64,000 nucleotides of DNA from Lentilactobacillus curieae (GCF_000785105.2 NZ_CP018906.1:806001-870000); one strand, 5' to 3'. Shown: positions 1 through 8,683, numbered from the stretch's first letter. Made by a program: numbers and translations. Notes: generated by a model from the letters alone, not told the origin.

Positions 1-389
1 ACCTGGGCAAATGATTGTGGTAGTAATGGTTGAACTCCAACACTGAAAGGTACTGTCGCTGTTCTTGGAGTCCCAAAGAGTGGTCCAATGGTTGCGTGAA
101 TAAGAATCATAAACGTCAGTGCAAACACTGGCCCTAAGGGTTTTCCAATATCATAAACCCCTTCTGAACGCGTTACACTAACTGCAAGAACTGAAAGTAA
201 TGGCAAAACAACTGCAGTTACCAAAAAACCAACTGTGGCACTCACCCAATGAGATCCAGCCAATTGGCCCAAATGAATTGGGAAAATTAAATTTCCGGCT
301 CCAAAAAAGAGTCCAAATAACATCGAACTGACGACAAAATATTGTTTTTTAGTTAACGGCTTAGTATTTAAGTCCTGTAATTTTTCCAT
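1..389 (-). CDS. brnQ: Branched-chain amino acid carrier BrnQ (5' part; cut by window edge)
   Basis: The first about 129 residues of an LIV carrier family (LIVCS) permease, which imports Leu, Ile and Val with Na+ or H+. The N-terminus has the family hallmark MLFGLFFGAGNLIFPIHLG followed by hydrophobic membrane segments; the rest lies beyond base 1. Two ATGs lie close together (395 and 389). I chose 389 because the AAGGGG ribosome site at about 397-403 is too close to the first and well spaced from the second. It is preceded by an Ile-type T-box leader and a strong promoter, so synthesis should rise when charged tRNA-Ile runs low. The family call is firm; the exact substrate is inferred. Confidence 0.9.
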   Translation of the reverse strand, partial: MEKLQDLNTKPLTKKQYFVVSSMLFGLFFGAGNLIFPIHLGQLAGSHWVSATVGFLVTAVVLPLLSVLAVSVTRSEGVYDIGKPLGPVFALTFMILIHATIGPLFGTPRTATVPFSVGVQPLLPQSFAQ

Positions 390-489
390 TTCCATACCCC
401 TTTTGAGAAAATAAAATACTTTTGATTGTGACTAATCTGACTAATATCAATCTGAGATTCCATTTACACCATCTCCTTTATTTTCGAAA

Positions 490-526
490 CAAAAAAGCAC
501 CCCTAGTCTAATAGACTAAGGGTGCT
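490..526 (-). terminator. T-box-controlled intrinsic terminator before brnQ
   Basis: The inverted repeat GCACCC(T)TAGTCTA / TAGACTAGGGGTGC (498-525) is followed on the minus strand by a run of six T. It lies directly after the T-box sequence that would form the competing antiterminator. Confidence 0.88.
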
Positions 527-760
527 TCTACCTGCACGGTACCACCTTAATTCATGACACTATCACTAATGTCACCTCTCGCGTACGGCCACTATGGGCG
601 ATACGCCAGCACTATAATGGGTGCCACCAATGCACGTTACTTTTGTTTTGGTGCATCGCTCGAAAGGGATATTCCCATAAATCAATTGTGCTTCCTCTCA
701 CCTAACGAAGCTCGCTTCACAATTATCATTACGGTACTAAGCTTTCTCATCGCGTTTGCT
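490..760 (-). promoter_or_regulatory. T-box leader of brnQ, isoleucine (ATC) specifier
   Basis: Read on the minus strand, this leader has a Stem I whose base forms a kink-turn (GATGA at 746-752 opposite GA beside 661), then a GAAAG/CTTTC helix, and the conserved T-box sequence AAGGTGGTACCG at 537-548, ending in an intrinsic terminator. One base above the CTTTC helix the specifier loop reads ATC (668-670), an Ile codon. The same geometry in the T-box at the other end of the window gives TGG, which supports this reading. Uncharged tRNA-Ile would stabilise the antiterminator and allow brnQ transcription. Confidence 0.88.
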
Positions 761-774
761 AATAATTGTCACTT

Positions 775-803
775 ATCATAATCAGATTTAAATAAATTGT
801 CAA
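775..803 (-). promoter_or_regulatory. Sigma-A promoter of the brnQ T-box transcript
   Basis: On the minus strand TTGACA (798-803) is separated by 17 bases from TATGAT (775-780), placing the start just upstream of Stem I of the T-box. Confidence 0.8.
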
Positions 804-896
804 ATCAAAAATTCAGAAAATGTGATTATTTCTTTTAAAGACTGAATTAACCTATAATTAAAGCGGATACAATTTTATATGAGGAAGTGTTTTTAC

Positions 897-1868
897 ATGA
901 CTAAAGTACTGATTGCAGGAAGAATTCCAGAACACGCACTTAATATATTAAAGAACGCAAACCTAGAAGTTTCTGTTTTTGATGACAGCGAGAGGCTCAT
1001 AACCAAAGACGAATTAATGAAACTTATCCCAGATAAAGATTTTTTGATAACCCCACTGTCAACACCAGTCGACTCAGAAACAATCGATGCCGGAAAAAAT
1101 CTAAAATTGATTGCTAACTTCGGTGCTGGATTCAATAATATTGATACAGATTATGCCAAACAAAAAGGAATTCCCGTTACCAACACACCTAAAGTCTCTA
1201 CAGTTTCAACTGCAGAAGTAACATGTGGACTGATCATCGGCCTTGCTCACCGGATGATGGAAGGTGACCACCTAATGAGAACTGAGGGCTTTAGTGGTTG
1301 GGCTCCTTTGTTCTTCCTTGGAACTGAATTAAAGGGGAAAACATTGGGAATTATTGGAATGGGACAAATTGGTCAAGCCGTTGCCAAGAGGATGCATGCA
1401 TTTGACATGAATATTATCTACACTCAACGCCACCAACTAGATTCGGAAACTGAAAACAAACTTGGAGCAAAGTTTGTCACCCAAGATGACCTTATCAAAC
1501 AAGCCGATGTTATCTCGATTCATCGACCAGCTACTCCCGATGCCCATCACATGATTGACGCCGAACAATTCAAACAAATGAAGAATTCAGCTGTTTTGAT
1601 CAATGCAGCCCGGGGACCATTAATCAACGAAGCTGCTTTGTTGTCTGCATTAAAAAACAAAGATATTGCCGGAGCCGCACTTGATGTTTATGAAAATGAA
1701 CCAGAGGTTGATGACGGATTTAAGCTGCTTAACAATGTTGTTCTCACTCCACATATTGGTAATGCAACCACAGAAGCCAGAAATGCCATGGCAGAAATAG
1801 TCGCAAACAACACGGTCAAGGTTGCCAATGGTGATAAGCCACTTTACGTTGTAAATGGCGTCAAATAA
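897..1868 (+). CDS. D-2-hydroxyacid dehydrogenase, NAD(P)-binding (glyoxylate/hydroxypyruvate reductase-like)
   Basis: A 323-residue cytosolic oxidoreductase that interconverts a 2-keto acid and a D-2-hydroxy acid with NAD(P)H. It has the split catalytic domain (NFGAGFNNID) and a central Rossmann fold with GMGQIG near residue 155. The catalytic Arg lies in INAARGPLIN and the catalytic His in LTPHIGNAT. Length is normal for the family. I placed the start at 897, nine bases after GAGGAAG (881-887), rather than at the in-frame ATG at 879, which lies upstream of that ribosome site. TATAAT at 853-858 may be the -10, and a cre-like sequence (858-871) overlaps it, so CcpA control is possible. The substrate (glyoxylate, hydroxypyruvate or a branched keto acid) cannot be told from sequence. 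Confidence 0.88.
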   Translation: MTKVLIAGRIPEHALNILKNANLEVSVFDDSERLITKDELMKLIPDKDFLITPLSTPVDSETIDAGKNLKLIANFGAGFNNIDTDYAKQKGIPVTNTPKVSTVSTAEVTCGLIIGLAHRMMEGDHLMRTEGFSGWAPLFFLGTELKGKTLGIIGMGQIGQAVAKRMHAFDMNIIYTQRHQLDSETENKLGAKFVTQDDLIKQADVISIHRPATPDAHHMIDAEQFKQMKNSAVLINAARGPLINEAALLSALKNKDIAGAALDVYENEPEVDDGFKLLNNVVLTPHIGNATTEARNAMAEIVANNTVKVANGDKPLYVVNGVK

Positions 1869-1885
1869 GGATTATAAGTGCAAAC

Positions 1886-1916
1886 AAAAACCCGTAACGT
1901 TATGTTACGGGTTTTT
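1886..1916. terminator. Bidirectional terminator between converging genes
   Basis: CCCGTAAC / GTTACGGG stem (1891-1911) flanked by A-run and T-run, serving the plus-strand dehydrogenase and the minus-strand lemA-htpX pair. Confidence 0.88.
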
Positions 1917-1930
1917 GTTTTTGTTTCTGT

Positions 1931-2938
1931 TTATTCTTTATAATTATCTTCACCCATCAATCGTTTTAAACGATCAATTCGTTCATCCAGAGGCGGATGC
2001 GTGTCAAACATTTTTAGAATAAATGGAGTCTTTCCATTCTTTTTAATTGGTTCATTGATATATAAAGCTGCACTCGAAGCGTCTGCCTTTTTCATAGGAG
2101 TGGAATCATTTTTAAGTACTTCTAAGGCGTTAATTAATCCTTGTGGATCTCTGGTTAAATTAACCCCAGAAACGTCTGCTAGTGATTCACGTTCCCGAGA
2201 AACGGCAAACTGGAGGACTTGCGCGATTGGAACACCAATGATCCTGATAATCCAGCCACCAATCCAGATGATTACCCCAAACGCAATCATTCCCATCACG
2301 AAGGCCAATCCGCTCTTATTATCATCACTATCACGACTACCAAAGCTCATCCAACTGGCATTTCTCATTAGTCCAGCACCAGCAATAATTAGAACTGTCC
2401 CTGCGCCTGCAATAAAAGTTGTTAAGGCAACAGTAATTGATGACACCCTAATATCGTAGTTTTTAATATGTGAGATTTCATGGGCAATTACCCCTTCGAG
2501 TTCCTCACGGTTCATCATTAAACGTAACCCTTTAGTCACCGCAACTGCTGCGTGCTTAGGGTCGCGCCCGGTTGCGAACGCATTAGGTGCGTCTTCGTTG
2601 ATCATGTAAATATCCGGAACAGGAATATTCGCAGCCATCGAAAGGTCAGTCACGATATTAAATAGTTGCTGATCATCAGACTCTTGGATTTTAACCGCAT
2701 TACTCCCACGCATTAAAATATTTGTTACTCCCATATACGTGAAGAATGCATATATAACAGCCGCAACCAAAAAACCGGCCATTGTGTACAATGCGACATT
2801 TAAATCAAACACCTCTTGGCGAGACGCAAAGATGCACCCAATCAGAAAACCAATAACGGAAACAACCACGAGAAAGGCAACCAGAACAAACCAAGTTCGT
2901 CTTCTATTTTGAGAAACCTGCTTGCTAATAGTTTCCAT
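1931..2938 (-). CDS. htpX: Membrane zinc metalloprotease HtpX (M48)
   Basis: A 335-residue integral membrane protease that degrades damaged or misfolded membrane proteins. It has two N-terminal membrane segments (about residues 15-37 and 48-72), the zinc motif HEISH near residue 153, a pair of hydrophobic segments in the middle, and the third zinc ligand region SRERESLADVSG. A GGAG ribosome site precedes the ATG. It lies 20 bases after lemA, and lemA-htpX is a common two-gene unit in lactobacilli. It ends at a shared bidirectional terminator. Confident at family level; the stress signal controlling it is not visible. Confidence 0.92.
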   Translation of the reverse strand: METISKQVSQNRRRTWFVLVAFLVVVSVIGFLIGCIFASRQEVFDLNVALYTMAGFLVAAVIYAFFTYMGVTNILMRGSNAVKIQESDDQQLFNIVTDLSMAANIPVPDIYMINEDAPNAFATGRDPKHAAVAVTKGLRLMMNREELEGVIAHEISHIKNYDIRVSSITVALTTFIAGAGTVLIIAGAGLMRNASWMSFGSRDSDDNKSGLAFVMGMIAFGVIIWIGGWIIRIIGVPIAQVLQFAVSRERESLADVSGVNLTRDPQGLINALEVLKNDSTPMKKADASSAALYINEPIKKNGKTPFILKMFDTHPPLDERIDRLKRLMGEDNYKE

Positions 2939-2958
2939 TTATTTGCCAATCTCCTTAA

Positions 2959-3507
2959 TTAAAATTTCATTTGTGGGACTTCTTTTGCTGATTCAGGAAC
3001 TTGCAAGAATTCTTTTTGCTTAAAGTTACCTAATTTAGCCACAAGATTGCTAGGGAATGATTGAAGTTTGTTATTCAATTCCATTACGTTAGCGTTGTAA
3101 TTTTGACGAGAGAATGAAATCTTATTTTCAGTGTTGGCCAGCTCTTCTTGAAGGCTCATAAAGTTTTGGTTTGCCTTTAAGTCAGGATAGTTTTCTGAAA
3201 CAGCGAACAAATGGTTCAGTGTATCAGTCAGCTGGTTATCAGCCTTGACCTTGTCGCCCAAACTTGCATTTGGATCTGAAATTTGGGTTCTCATTTCAGT
3301 AACCTTTGCTAGAGTTTCCTTTTCATGAGCAGCATATCCCTTAACCGTTTCCAGCAAGTTGGGTAATAAGTCAGCCCGTCGTTGAAGCTGAACATCAATT
3401 TGACTTTCAGCCTCATCGACTAAGTTTCTTTGGCGAACTAGTCCGTTATACATCATAACGACTGCTAACACTACTAGCACGACAATCACAATTATCGCAA
3501 TTAACAT
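2959..3507 (-). CDS. lemA: LemA family membrane-anchored coiled-coil protein
   Basis: A 182-residue LemA protein: one N-terminal membrane anchor (about residues 2-20) with a very short extracellular tip, then a long helical body starting LVRQRNLVDEAESQIDVQL and containing the family motif RADLLPNLLETVKGYA. LemA proteins are usually encoded next to HtpX or other membrane proteases, as here; their biochemical role is unknown. I chose the ATG at 3507, six bases after GGGAGGT, not the TTG at 3522, which overlaps that ribosome site. Confidence 0.9.
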   Translation of the reverse strand: MLIAIIVIVVLVVLAVVMMYNGLVRQRNLVDEAESQIDVQLQRRADLLPNLLETVKGYAAHEKETLAKVTEMRTQISDPNASLGDKVKADNQLTDTLNHLFAVSENYPDLKANQNFMSLQEELANTENKISFSRQNYNANVMELNNKLQSFPSNLVAKLGNFKQKEFLQVPESAKEVPQMKF

Positions 3508-3688
3508 AATGATACCTCCCAATTAATATTAGCTTAAATCTACCATATCCATAATTAATGTAAAGGTTATACGCTGGATATTTATAGATTACTAATTGTT
3601 TTCGTTAAAATTTTTTAACCAAACGTTGTTCTCGGTATTCGCTACGCCCAAAATGTGCAACCACAAAAGTACAGTTACCCTCAAACTA

Positions 3689-4321
3689 TCATTCGTATTT
3701 AACCACCATCATTTTTCCATGCCGGTACGTTGCCATAAAGATTGTTTTCAGCTCTTCTGGTCCAGAAATTCCTAATTTATCATAGAGCCAATCTTCGCTC
3801 TCTTCCATTACTTCTAACACATCAGGATCTAACTGGCCATCAACTACTACGGGGTAGCGGATACTTCCATCACCGCGCCTCAGAACGGTTAAACTCCCAT
3901 TTTGTTCCAAAATTGCTCGCTTAACATCTTCTACATCATAAACACCAGCCGTTCGAAGTTTAAAATCTACATCTTTCGCAGATAAGTTAGCTTTTAAACA
4001 ATTTTCGACTAAGATTTCTCCATTTCTCACAATCGTAATCGGTTCACCTTCAATAAATTTTCCGAACCAATGAATATGGGTTTTTAAATACCTAGTTCCC
4101 AAAATTAGCAGTGACCATAACAGCAATACCGTAATAAATTCCGCCAAAGTAATCGCTGGATTGTACAGCACCCCACCAATAATTCCACCAAGAACATAGT
4201 TCTGTAGCTGGTCCATTGCTGAAGTGGGTGCCAAGTTCCCTTTTCCTGTTAAGTTGATTAATACCGATATAAATAAGAAACCTACGATTAGTTTTACGAC
4301 TATATCTGAGTACGTAAACAT
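3689..4321 (-). CDS. DUF421 (YetF-like) membrane protein
   Basis: A 210-residue protein with three N-terminal membrane helices (about residues 8-26, 41-58 and 62-80) and a soluble C-terminal region that matches the DUF421/YetF layout, including EGEPITIVRNGEI and LRTAGVYDVEDVKRAILE. The function of the family is not established. It follows the DUF3290 gene by four bases with its own GGGGG ribosome site, so the two are almost certainly co-translated and may form a membrane complex. No regulator is adjacent. Confidence 0.88.
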   Translation of the reverse strand: MFTYSDIVVKLIVGFLFISVLINLTGKGNLAPTSAMDQLQNYVLGGIIGGVLYNPAITLAEFITVLLLWSLLILGTRYLKTHIHWFGKFIEGEPITIVRNGEILVENCLKANLSAKDVDFKLRTAGVYDVEDVKRAILEQNGSLTVLRRGDGSIRYPVVVDGQLDPDVLEVMEESEDWLYDKLGISGPEELKTIFMATYRHGKMMVVKYE

Positions 4322-4325
4322 CTGG

Positions 4326-4772
4326 CTACCCCCTAATTATCTTGATTTTTGGATCGTGTAATTCAATTTTTTCTAGCACAAAACTTGTCCCATCTGAACT
4401 AAAATCAATTCTAAAAAATCCCTTTGGCGTATCAACAATTAGACCATCAGTTTGATTTGTTGAATTTACCGCCACCTGAGAAGGTTTGATTTTAAGCTCC
4501 TTTGCGGTTTGCTTTACGGTTTGCGTTATTTGCCCAGTTTGTTTTTGAGAATTTAACAAATTGCTATAATCGTTATACTGCATTGCAAGTACTAACAACA
4601 GTGCCGTTGCAAAAATAATTCCTAAATCTTTGTACTTAATTTCAAATCTATTTTTTAAATACATAAAAAAGAATGCACTAACTGCAATCACTAACACAAC
4701 AATCACAATAATTTTTATGAGCTGCCGTGTATCCTGATTTGAAACTAAGTATTCATATGAGTAAAAGTTCAT
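4326..4772 (-). CDS. DUF3290 membrane protein
   Basis: A 148-residue protein of the DUF3290 family: two membrane helices (about residues 18-40 and 50-64) after a short Tyr-rich N-terminus, then an extracellular or cytosolic domain of about 80 residues ending in VLEKIELHDPKIKIIRG. It is the first gene of a two-gene unit with a DUF421 protein, a pairing that recurs in lactobacilli and related cocci. The biochemical role is unknown. A terminator for the upstream aldo/keto reductase sits only 20 bases before it, so its promoter must lie in or beside that hairpin. Confidence 0.85.
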   Translation of the reverse strand: MNFYSYEYLVSNQDTRQLIKIIVIVVLVIAVSAFFFMYLKNRFEIKYKDLGIIFATALLLVLAMQYNDYSNLLNSQKQTGQITQTVKQTAKELKIKPSQVAVNSTNQTDGLIVDTPKGFFRIDFSSDGTSFVLEKIELHDPKIKIIRG

Positions 4773-4789
4773 TTGTTATCCCCCAGACT

Positions 4790-4827
4790 AAAAAATACCA
4801 TTTCAGTATAAAACAGAAATGGTATTT
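4790..4827 (-). terminator. Terminator after the aldo/keto reductase
   Basis: ATACCATTTC / GAAATGGTAT inverted repeat (4795-4825) with an 11-base loop and a T-run on the minus strand. Confidence 0.8.
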
Positions 4828-4838
4828 TCACTATTTAA

Positions 4839-5684
4839 TTATTCAAATTCTTCATACTCATTTGGATCCTGACCATCAACCCGTCCGTCGCTCTTACTTA
4901 AACTGTTGATAGCAGCCATTTCATCATCAGTAAGCTGGAAATCAAATGTTTCAAGGTTAAGGCTTTGATGTTTTAAATTAGCCGACTTAGGAATTGGAAT
5001 GATACCTCGTTGTTCGTGCCACCGCAGGATAACTTGCCCTACATTCTTACCATACTTGTCAGCAATCTTTTGAATAACTGGTTCCTTCAGTGCAGCGCTA
5101 CCACGCCCTAGTGGACTCCATGCTTCTGTTACTACACCTCGCTGATTGTCTGCCTCAAGCATTCGTTCGTTATTCCAGTACGGATGAACTTCAATTTGGT
5201 TAACCGATGGCATCACACCAGTTTCCGATTTTAACCTATCCAAATGCTCCGGCTCAAAATTAGAAACCCCTATTGAGCGAATCAGACCTCGTTTTTGAGC
5301 ATCAATCATCGCTTGAAACGCTTCTACATAATGGTCACGCTTAGGTAGTGGCCAATGAATCAAGAATAGGTCTAAATAATCTAATCCTAGCCGATAAATC
5401 GATTCTTGAATTGCCATTGTTGCGTCTTCGTACCTATGATACTTTCCGGGTAGCTTTGAAGTGACAAACAGATCGGCACGGTTAACGCCTGAGCGCTTGA
5501 TTGCACGGCCAACTACTCCTTCATTATCATAGTTTGTGGCTGTATCAATTCCAACATAGCCATCCTTAATAGCAGCAAGAATATGGTTAACACCATCCCC
5601 GCCACGCATCTGATACGTTCCTAGCCCAATCGCCGGCATCTTAACACCATCATTGAGAGAAATAAATGGAATTTTGCTTGTCAT
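4839..5684 (-). CDS. Aldo/keto reductase
   Basis: A 281-residue NADPH-dependent aldo/keto reductase of the 2,5-diketo-D-gluconate reductase-like group. It shows GLGTYQM near the N-terminus, the catalytic Asp and Tyr in GIDTATNYDNEGVVGRAI, the Lys in SKLPGKYH, the His in LFLIHWPLP, and the cofactor-binding IPKSANLKH near the C-terminus. I moved the start to 5684, where AAAGGAGG lies at proper spacing; the longer reading frame adds 22 unlikely residues. It likely reduces sugar aldehydes or ketones and sits downstream of a sugar symporter, separated from it by a terminator, so co-transcription is not certain. Confidence 0.92.
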   Translation of the reverse strand: MTSKIPFISLNDGVKMPAIGLGTYQMRGGDGVNHILAAIKDGYVGIDTATNYDNEGVVGRAIKRSGVNRADLFVTSKLPGKYHRYEDATMAIQESIYRLGLDYLDLFLIHWPLPKRDHYVEAFQAMIDAQKRGLIRSIGVSNFEPEHLDRLKSETGVMPSVNQIEVHPYWNNERMLEADNQRGVVTEAWSPLGRGSAALKEPVIQKIADKYGKNVGQVILRWHEQRGIIPIPKSANLKHQSLNLETFDFQLTDDEMAAINSLSKSDGRVDGQDPNEYEEFE

Positions 5685-5750
5685 GAAACTGCCTCCTTTT
5701 ATACCAATAACATAACGCGATTTTTTAAAAATGTGAACTTTAAAACACAA

Positions 5751-5778
5751 AATCGGAAACCATATTTAGTTTCCGATT
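5751..5778 (-). terminator. Terminator after the sugar symporter
   Basis: AATCGGAAAC / GTTTCCGATT perfect 10-bp stem with an 8-base loop, followed on the minus strand by T-rich sequence. Confidence 0.75.
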
Positions 5779-5785
5779 GGATGAA

Positions 5786-7171
5786 TTATTTGTTTAAACC
5801 TTGTTTTTCAATGTCTTCAAGCGTATGACCTCTGGTTTCTGGAACCCGAGTTCTAATGAAGAGCACTCCCAGTAGGCAAATGATTCCAAAAATTGAGAAC
5901 ACTACTTCCTGATTCATTGAAGCAGTCATAATTGGGAATAGCAATCCAACTAGCCATGATCCAACCCAGTTGAGTGATGATGCTAAACCTGATGCCCGAC
6001 CACGAACTGCAAGTGGAAACATTTCCCCAACTATAACCCAAGTTAATGGGGCCCAAGTAAATGAATAAAAGGCAACGAAAATTGAAAGGAATACCACAAT
6101 TAACATTGGATGAGTTCCGGGAACAATAAACTTAAGTAAAGCAGGCATCAAAAATGAAATCCCCATCACTGCTCCACCAAGAGTTAACAATGTTCTCCGC
6201 TTAAATTTATCAGCAATTGCAATGAATACCAACGAACCAATTACCAAAATAACTCCCTGAACAATTGGCCACATTAGTGCTGAGCTAGCAGCTTTACCCG
6301 TAGCCTTTTCGATAATCAGAGGAATGTAGTAAAAAATCGCATTAGCTCCCTGAAATTGTTGGAAAGCAGCAACCCCAATACCGGCAATTACTAAAAACCG
6401 GTACTTCTTAGTAAATAGTGATCCCCAATTTGTTGTGGCTGCAGCTTGTTTTTCATCAACAGCCGCTTTTTTAATTTCATTGATTTCTTGATCAGCAGCA
6501 TCTGCGCTCGGACGGATATAACCAAGAACTTTTCTAGCGTCATCTTCACGATTGTTTTTAACTAGGAAACGTGGTGATTCTGGCAACTTTAAAACTCCTG
6601 CAAATAAAATTAATGCGGGAACAGCAGCCAACCCAAGCATCAGTCTCCATGCTAATTCTTCAGGCAAATCTTTAAGTAAGAAGTCAACAACATATGATAT
6701 CAACATTCCTGATACAATCATTGTTTGGTTCAGTCCCGTTAGCTGTCCCCTTAGCTTAGCCGGAGCCATCTCCGACATGTACGCAGGAACCAGTGCGGAT
6801 GAAGCACCAACAGCAGTTCCAAGGAATACTCTGACCACGATCAAGTAGATTGAACCATCATGGGGAGCAAGGCCAGACAATAGTGAACCAATCATGAAAA
6901 CAATGGCTGAAAGCAAAATCATCTTTCTACGACCAAGTTTATCGGATAGCTGACCCGCAATGGCGCCGCCAAATATTGCACCAAACATAACAGCTGAAGT
7001 AATCCAACCAGTAATTCCAGCACTATTTTGTAGACCCCAGTCAACTTGAAGAAATGGTAATGCACCAGTCATAACTCCAATATCGTAACCAAACAGTATT
7101 CCACCAAAAGATCCGAAGAAATAAATAAACGCGCTTGAAATCTTCTTTTCTTTAGTAACGACTTCTTCCAT
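5786..7171 (-). CDS. MFS sugar:H+ symporter (sugar porter family)
   Basis: A 461-residue, 12-helix transporter of the sugar porter family, which includes xylose, arabinose and inositol symporters. Signatures seen: GGILFGYDIGVMTGALPFL in helix 1, DKLGRRKMIL in loop 2-3, PESPRFLV before the central loop, QQFQGANAIFYY in helix 7, and PETRGHTLEDIE after helix 12. I chose the ATG at 7171 (AGGAG eleven bases upstream) over the longer frame. A probable promoter (7327-7355) and a cre-like site (7279-7292) lie upstream, which suggests repression in the presence of preferred sugars. The substrate is not decidable; a pentose or inositol is likely from the family. Confidence 0.9.
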   Translation of the reverse strand: MEEVVTKEKKISSAFIYFFGSFGGILFGYDIGVMTGALPFLQVDWGLQNSAGITGWITSAVMFGAIFGGAIAGQLSDKLGRRKMILLSAIVFMIGSLLSGLAPHDGSIYLIVVRVFLGTAVGASSALVPAYMSEMAPAKLRGQLTGLNQTMIVSGMLISYVVDFLLKDLPEELAWRLMLGLAAVPALILFAGVLKLPESPRFLVKNNREDDARKVLGYIRPSADAADQEINEIKKAAVDEKQAAATTNWGSLFTKKYRFLVIAGIGVAAFQQFQGANAIFYYIPLIIEKATGKAASSALMWPIVQGVILVIGSLVFIAIADKFKRRTLLTLGGAVMGISFLMPALLKFIVPGTHPMLIVVFLSIFVAFYSFTWAPLTWVIVGEMFPLAVRGRASGLASSLNWVGSWLVGLLFPIMTASMNQEVVFSIFGIICLLGVLFIRTRVPETRGHTLEDIEKQGLNK

Positions 7172-7278
7172 AAAAATAAAATCTCCTAATTGTAAAAATT
7201 TGTCCATACAAATAAATTAAAGCACTTACATTTACATCTAAATGCCATAACATCAGTAACACACGACTACTCGAATGA

Positions 7279-7355
7279 TAAAAACGGTTACATTAAACTT
7301 TAAAAAATATATTGAACACGAGAAGTATATTATGATATTTGTACGTATAAATCAA
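7279..7355 (-). promoter_or_regulatory. Promoter and cre-like site of the sugar symporter
   Basis: On the minus strand TTGATT (7350-7355), 17 bases, TAATAT (7327-7332). About 30 bases downstream of the expected start, the 14-mer at 7279-7292 (TAAAAACGGTTACA on the plus strand) matches the cre consensus TGWAANCGNTNWCA at 13 of 14 positions. CcpA bound there would act as a roadblock. Confidence 0.6.
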
Positions 7356-7417
7356 CACCTATTTAATTTATACTTACCAAAAATATTTAACTTTCAAAGC
7401 AGAATATAAAAATTATT

Positions 7418-8527
7418 TTAGTAATGTACTTTTACAAGTTTTGCATGTTTTACTGCTTCAATATCCTTAGTTCCAGCAAGTTGCATGTCAATTTCCAACT
7501 CATGATTGAGCTCTTCAAACACTGATTGAACTCCTTGAGCACCACCAAGTGCTAAACCATAAATTACTGGGCGACCCATTGCAACTAAGTCTGCCCCGCT
7601 TGCCAATGCTTTGAATACGTGTGATCCTCGACGAATACCACTATCAAAAATAATTGGTACTTGGTGATTAACGGCCTTAGCCACATCTTCAAGAACATCA
7701 AATGAAGCTGGTCCACCGTTCAATTGACGACCACCATGGTTTGAAACGTAGATTCCCTTTGCGCCAGCACCAATTGCAAGTAATGCATCTTCTGGTGATT
7801 CGATTCCTTTAACAATAACAGGAAGATCAGTATAATCAGCAATCCGTTTTACATCATCTGCATTAATCTTTTGAGCAGCTGATGCGTAGATTTCTTCGAT
7901 TCCTTTACCTTCACCGTCCCCTTCAGAGAACTTAGTCAAGTTTGCCATTGGAATTGGGAATTGGAAGTTATTGATAATGTCAGCTTCACGATAACCATCA
8001 ACAGTAGCATCAACAGTCAAAATGATTGCCTTAACGCCAGCTTTTTTAGCCTCATCTAGCAAACTTTCATTAAAGTCCCAATCTTTACTCATATAAAGTT
8101 GGAAAAATTGAGGTGCCCCTTTACCGGCAGCAGCGGTATCTGCAATTGAAGTTGATGAGTAAGTACTTTGTGCCATCAATGCACCAGCAGCAGCAACACC
8201 TTCAGCAGTTGCCTCTTCACCGCGTGAGTGTGCAAGACCTTGCGCAGCGGTTGGAGCCATCATAATTGGAGTTTTAAGATCTAATCCAAATACCTTAGTG
8301 GCAGTAGATGGGTTTTCCATATCAGTTAACGCACGGGGAACAATCTGTACGTGATTAAAAGCTTCTGAGTTATGGTTAAGTGTCCATTCATCTTCAGAAC
8401 CACCAACAATATAACCAAATCCACCAGTTGGGATAATCTTTTTAGCTTCTGCCTCCAAAGAAGGTAGATTTAAAATGTTCAATTTTTCTTCACGGTCACT
8501 TTGTTCATATCCATTTACTACAGTCAT
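7418..8527 (-). CDS. L-lactate oxidase (FMN-dependent alpha-hydroxy-acid oxidase)
   Basis: A 369-residue flavoprotein of the alpha-hydroxy-acid oxidase family. It most resembles L-lactate oxidases, which turn lactate and O2 into pyruvate and H2O2. The active-site signature SNHGGRQLNGGPAS carries the catalytic His and the substrate-binding Arg; the FMN-binding segments PTAAQGLAH, QLYMSKDW, and DSGIRRGSHVFKALASGA are present. The start at 8527 has AAAGGAG at good spacing. It stands alone behind its own promoter, with an Rrf2 regulator gene just upstream. Its H2O2 output could be handled by peroxidases such as the ahpC product encoded at 20.9 kb. Lactate 2-monooxygenase is a less likely alternative. 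Confidence 0.85.
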   Translation of the reverse strand: MTVVNGYEQSDREEKLNILNLPSLEAEAKKIIPTGGFGYIVGGSEDEWTLNHNSEAFNHVQIVPRALTDMENPSTATKVFGLDLKTPIMMAPTAAQGLAHSRGEEATAEGVAAAGALMAQSTYSSTSIADTAAAGKGAPQFFQLYMSKDWDFNESLLDEAKKAGVKAIILTVDATVDGYREADIINNFQFPIPMANLTKFSEGDGEGKGIEEIYASAAQKINADDVKRIADYTDLPVIVKGIESPEDALLAIGAGAKGIYVSNHGGRQLNGGPASFDVLEDVAKAVNHQVPIIFDSGIRRGSHVFKALASGADLVAMGRPVIYGLALGGAQGVQSVFEELNHELEIDMQLAGTKDIEAVKHAKLVKVHY

Positions 8528-8572
8528 ATTTATTATCTCCTTTAATTTACAGTGGTCTGTCATCCAAATAAA

Positions 8573-8608
8573 TTAAACCAAACACGCTGTTCCTTTATGT
8601 AAAAACAT
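8573..8608 (-). CDS. Possible 11-residue leader peptide upstream of the lactate oxidase
   Basis: On the minus strand AGGAG is followed eight bases later by an ATG opening MFLHKGTACLV and a stop, entirely inside the 5' leader of the lactate oxidase transcript. No hairpin-terminator follows it, and the peptide has no clear amino-acid bias, so it may be chance. Confidence 0.25.
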   Translation of the reverse strand: MFLHKGTACLV

Positions 8609-8644
8609 GTTATCCGCTCCTGTTACTTTTTTAAGCACATCTAT

Positions 8645-8673
8645 AAATTAAAACTATTTTGTCCACTTGTCAA
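8645..8673 (-). promoter_or_regulatory. Promoter of the lactate oxidase gene
   Basis: TTGACA (8668-8673), 17-base spacer, TAATTT (8645-8650) on the minus strand. The AT-rich stretch TTTAATTTATTTG directly upstream may act as an UP element. Confidence 0.6.
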
Positions 8674-8683
8674 CAAATAAATT

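Noticed and set aside
554-781. 75-codon plus-strand frame
   Set aside because: It is the antisense of the brnQ T-box leader, whose conserved structure explains the sequence.
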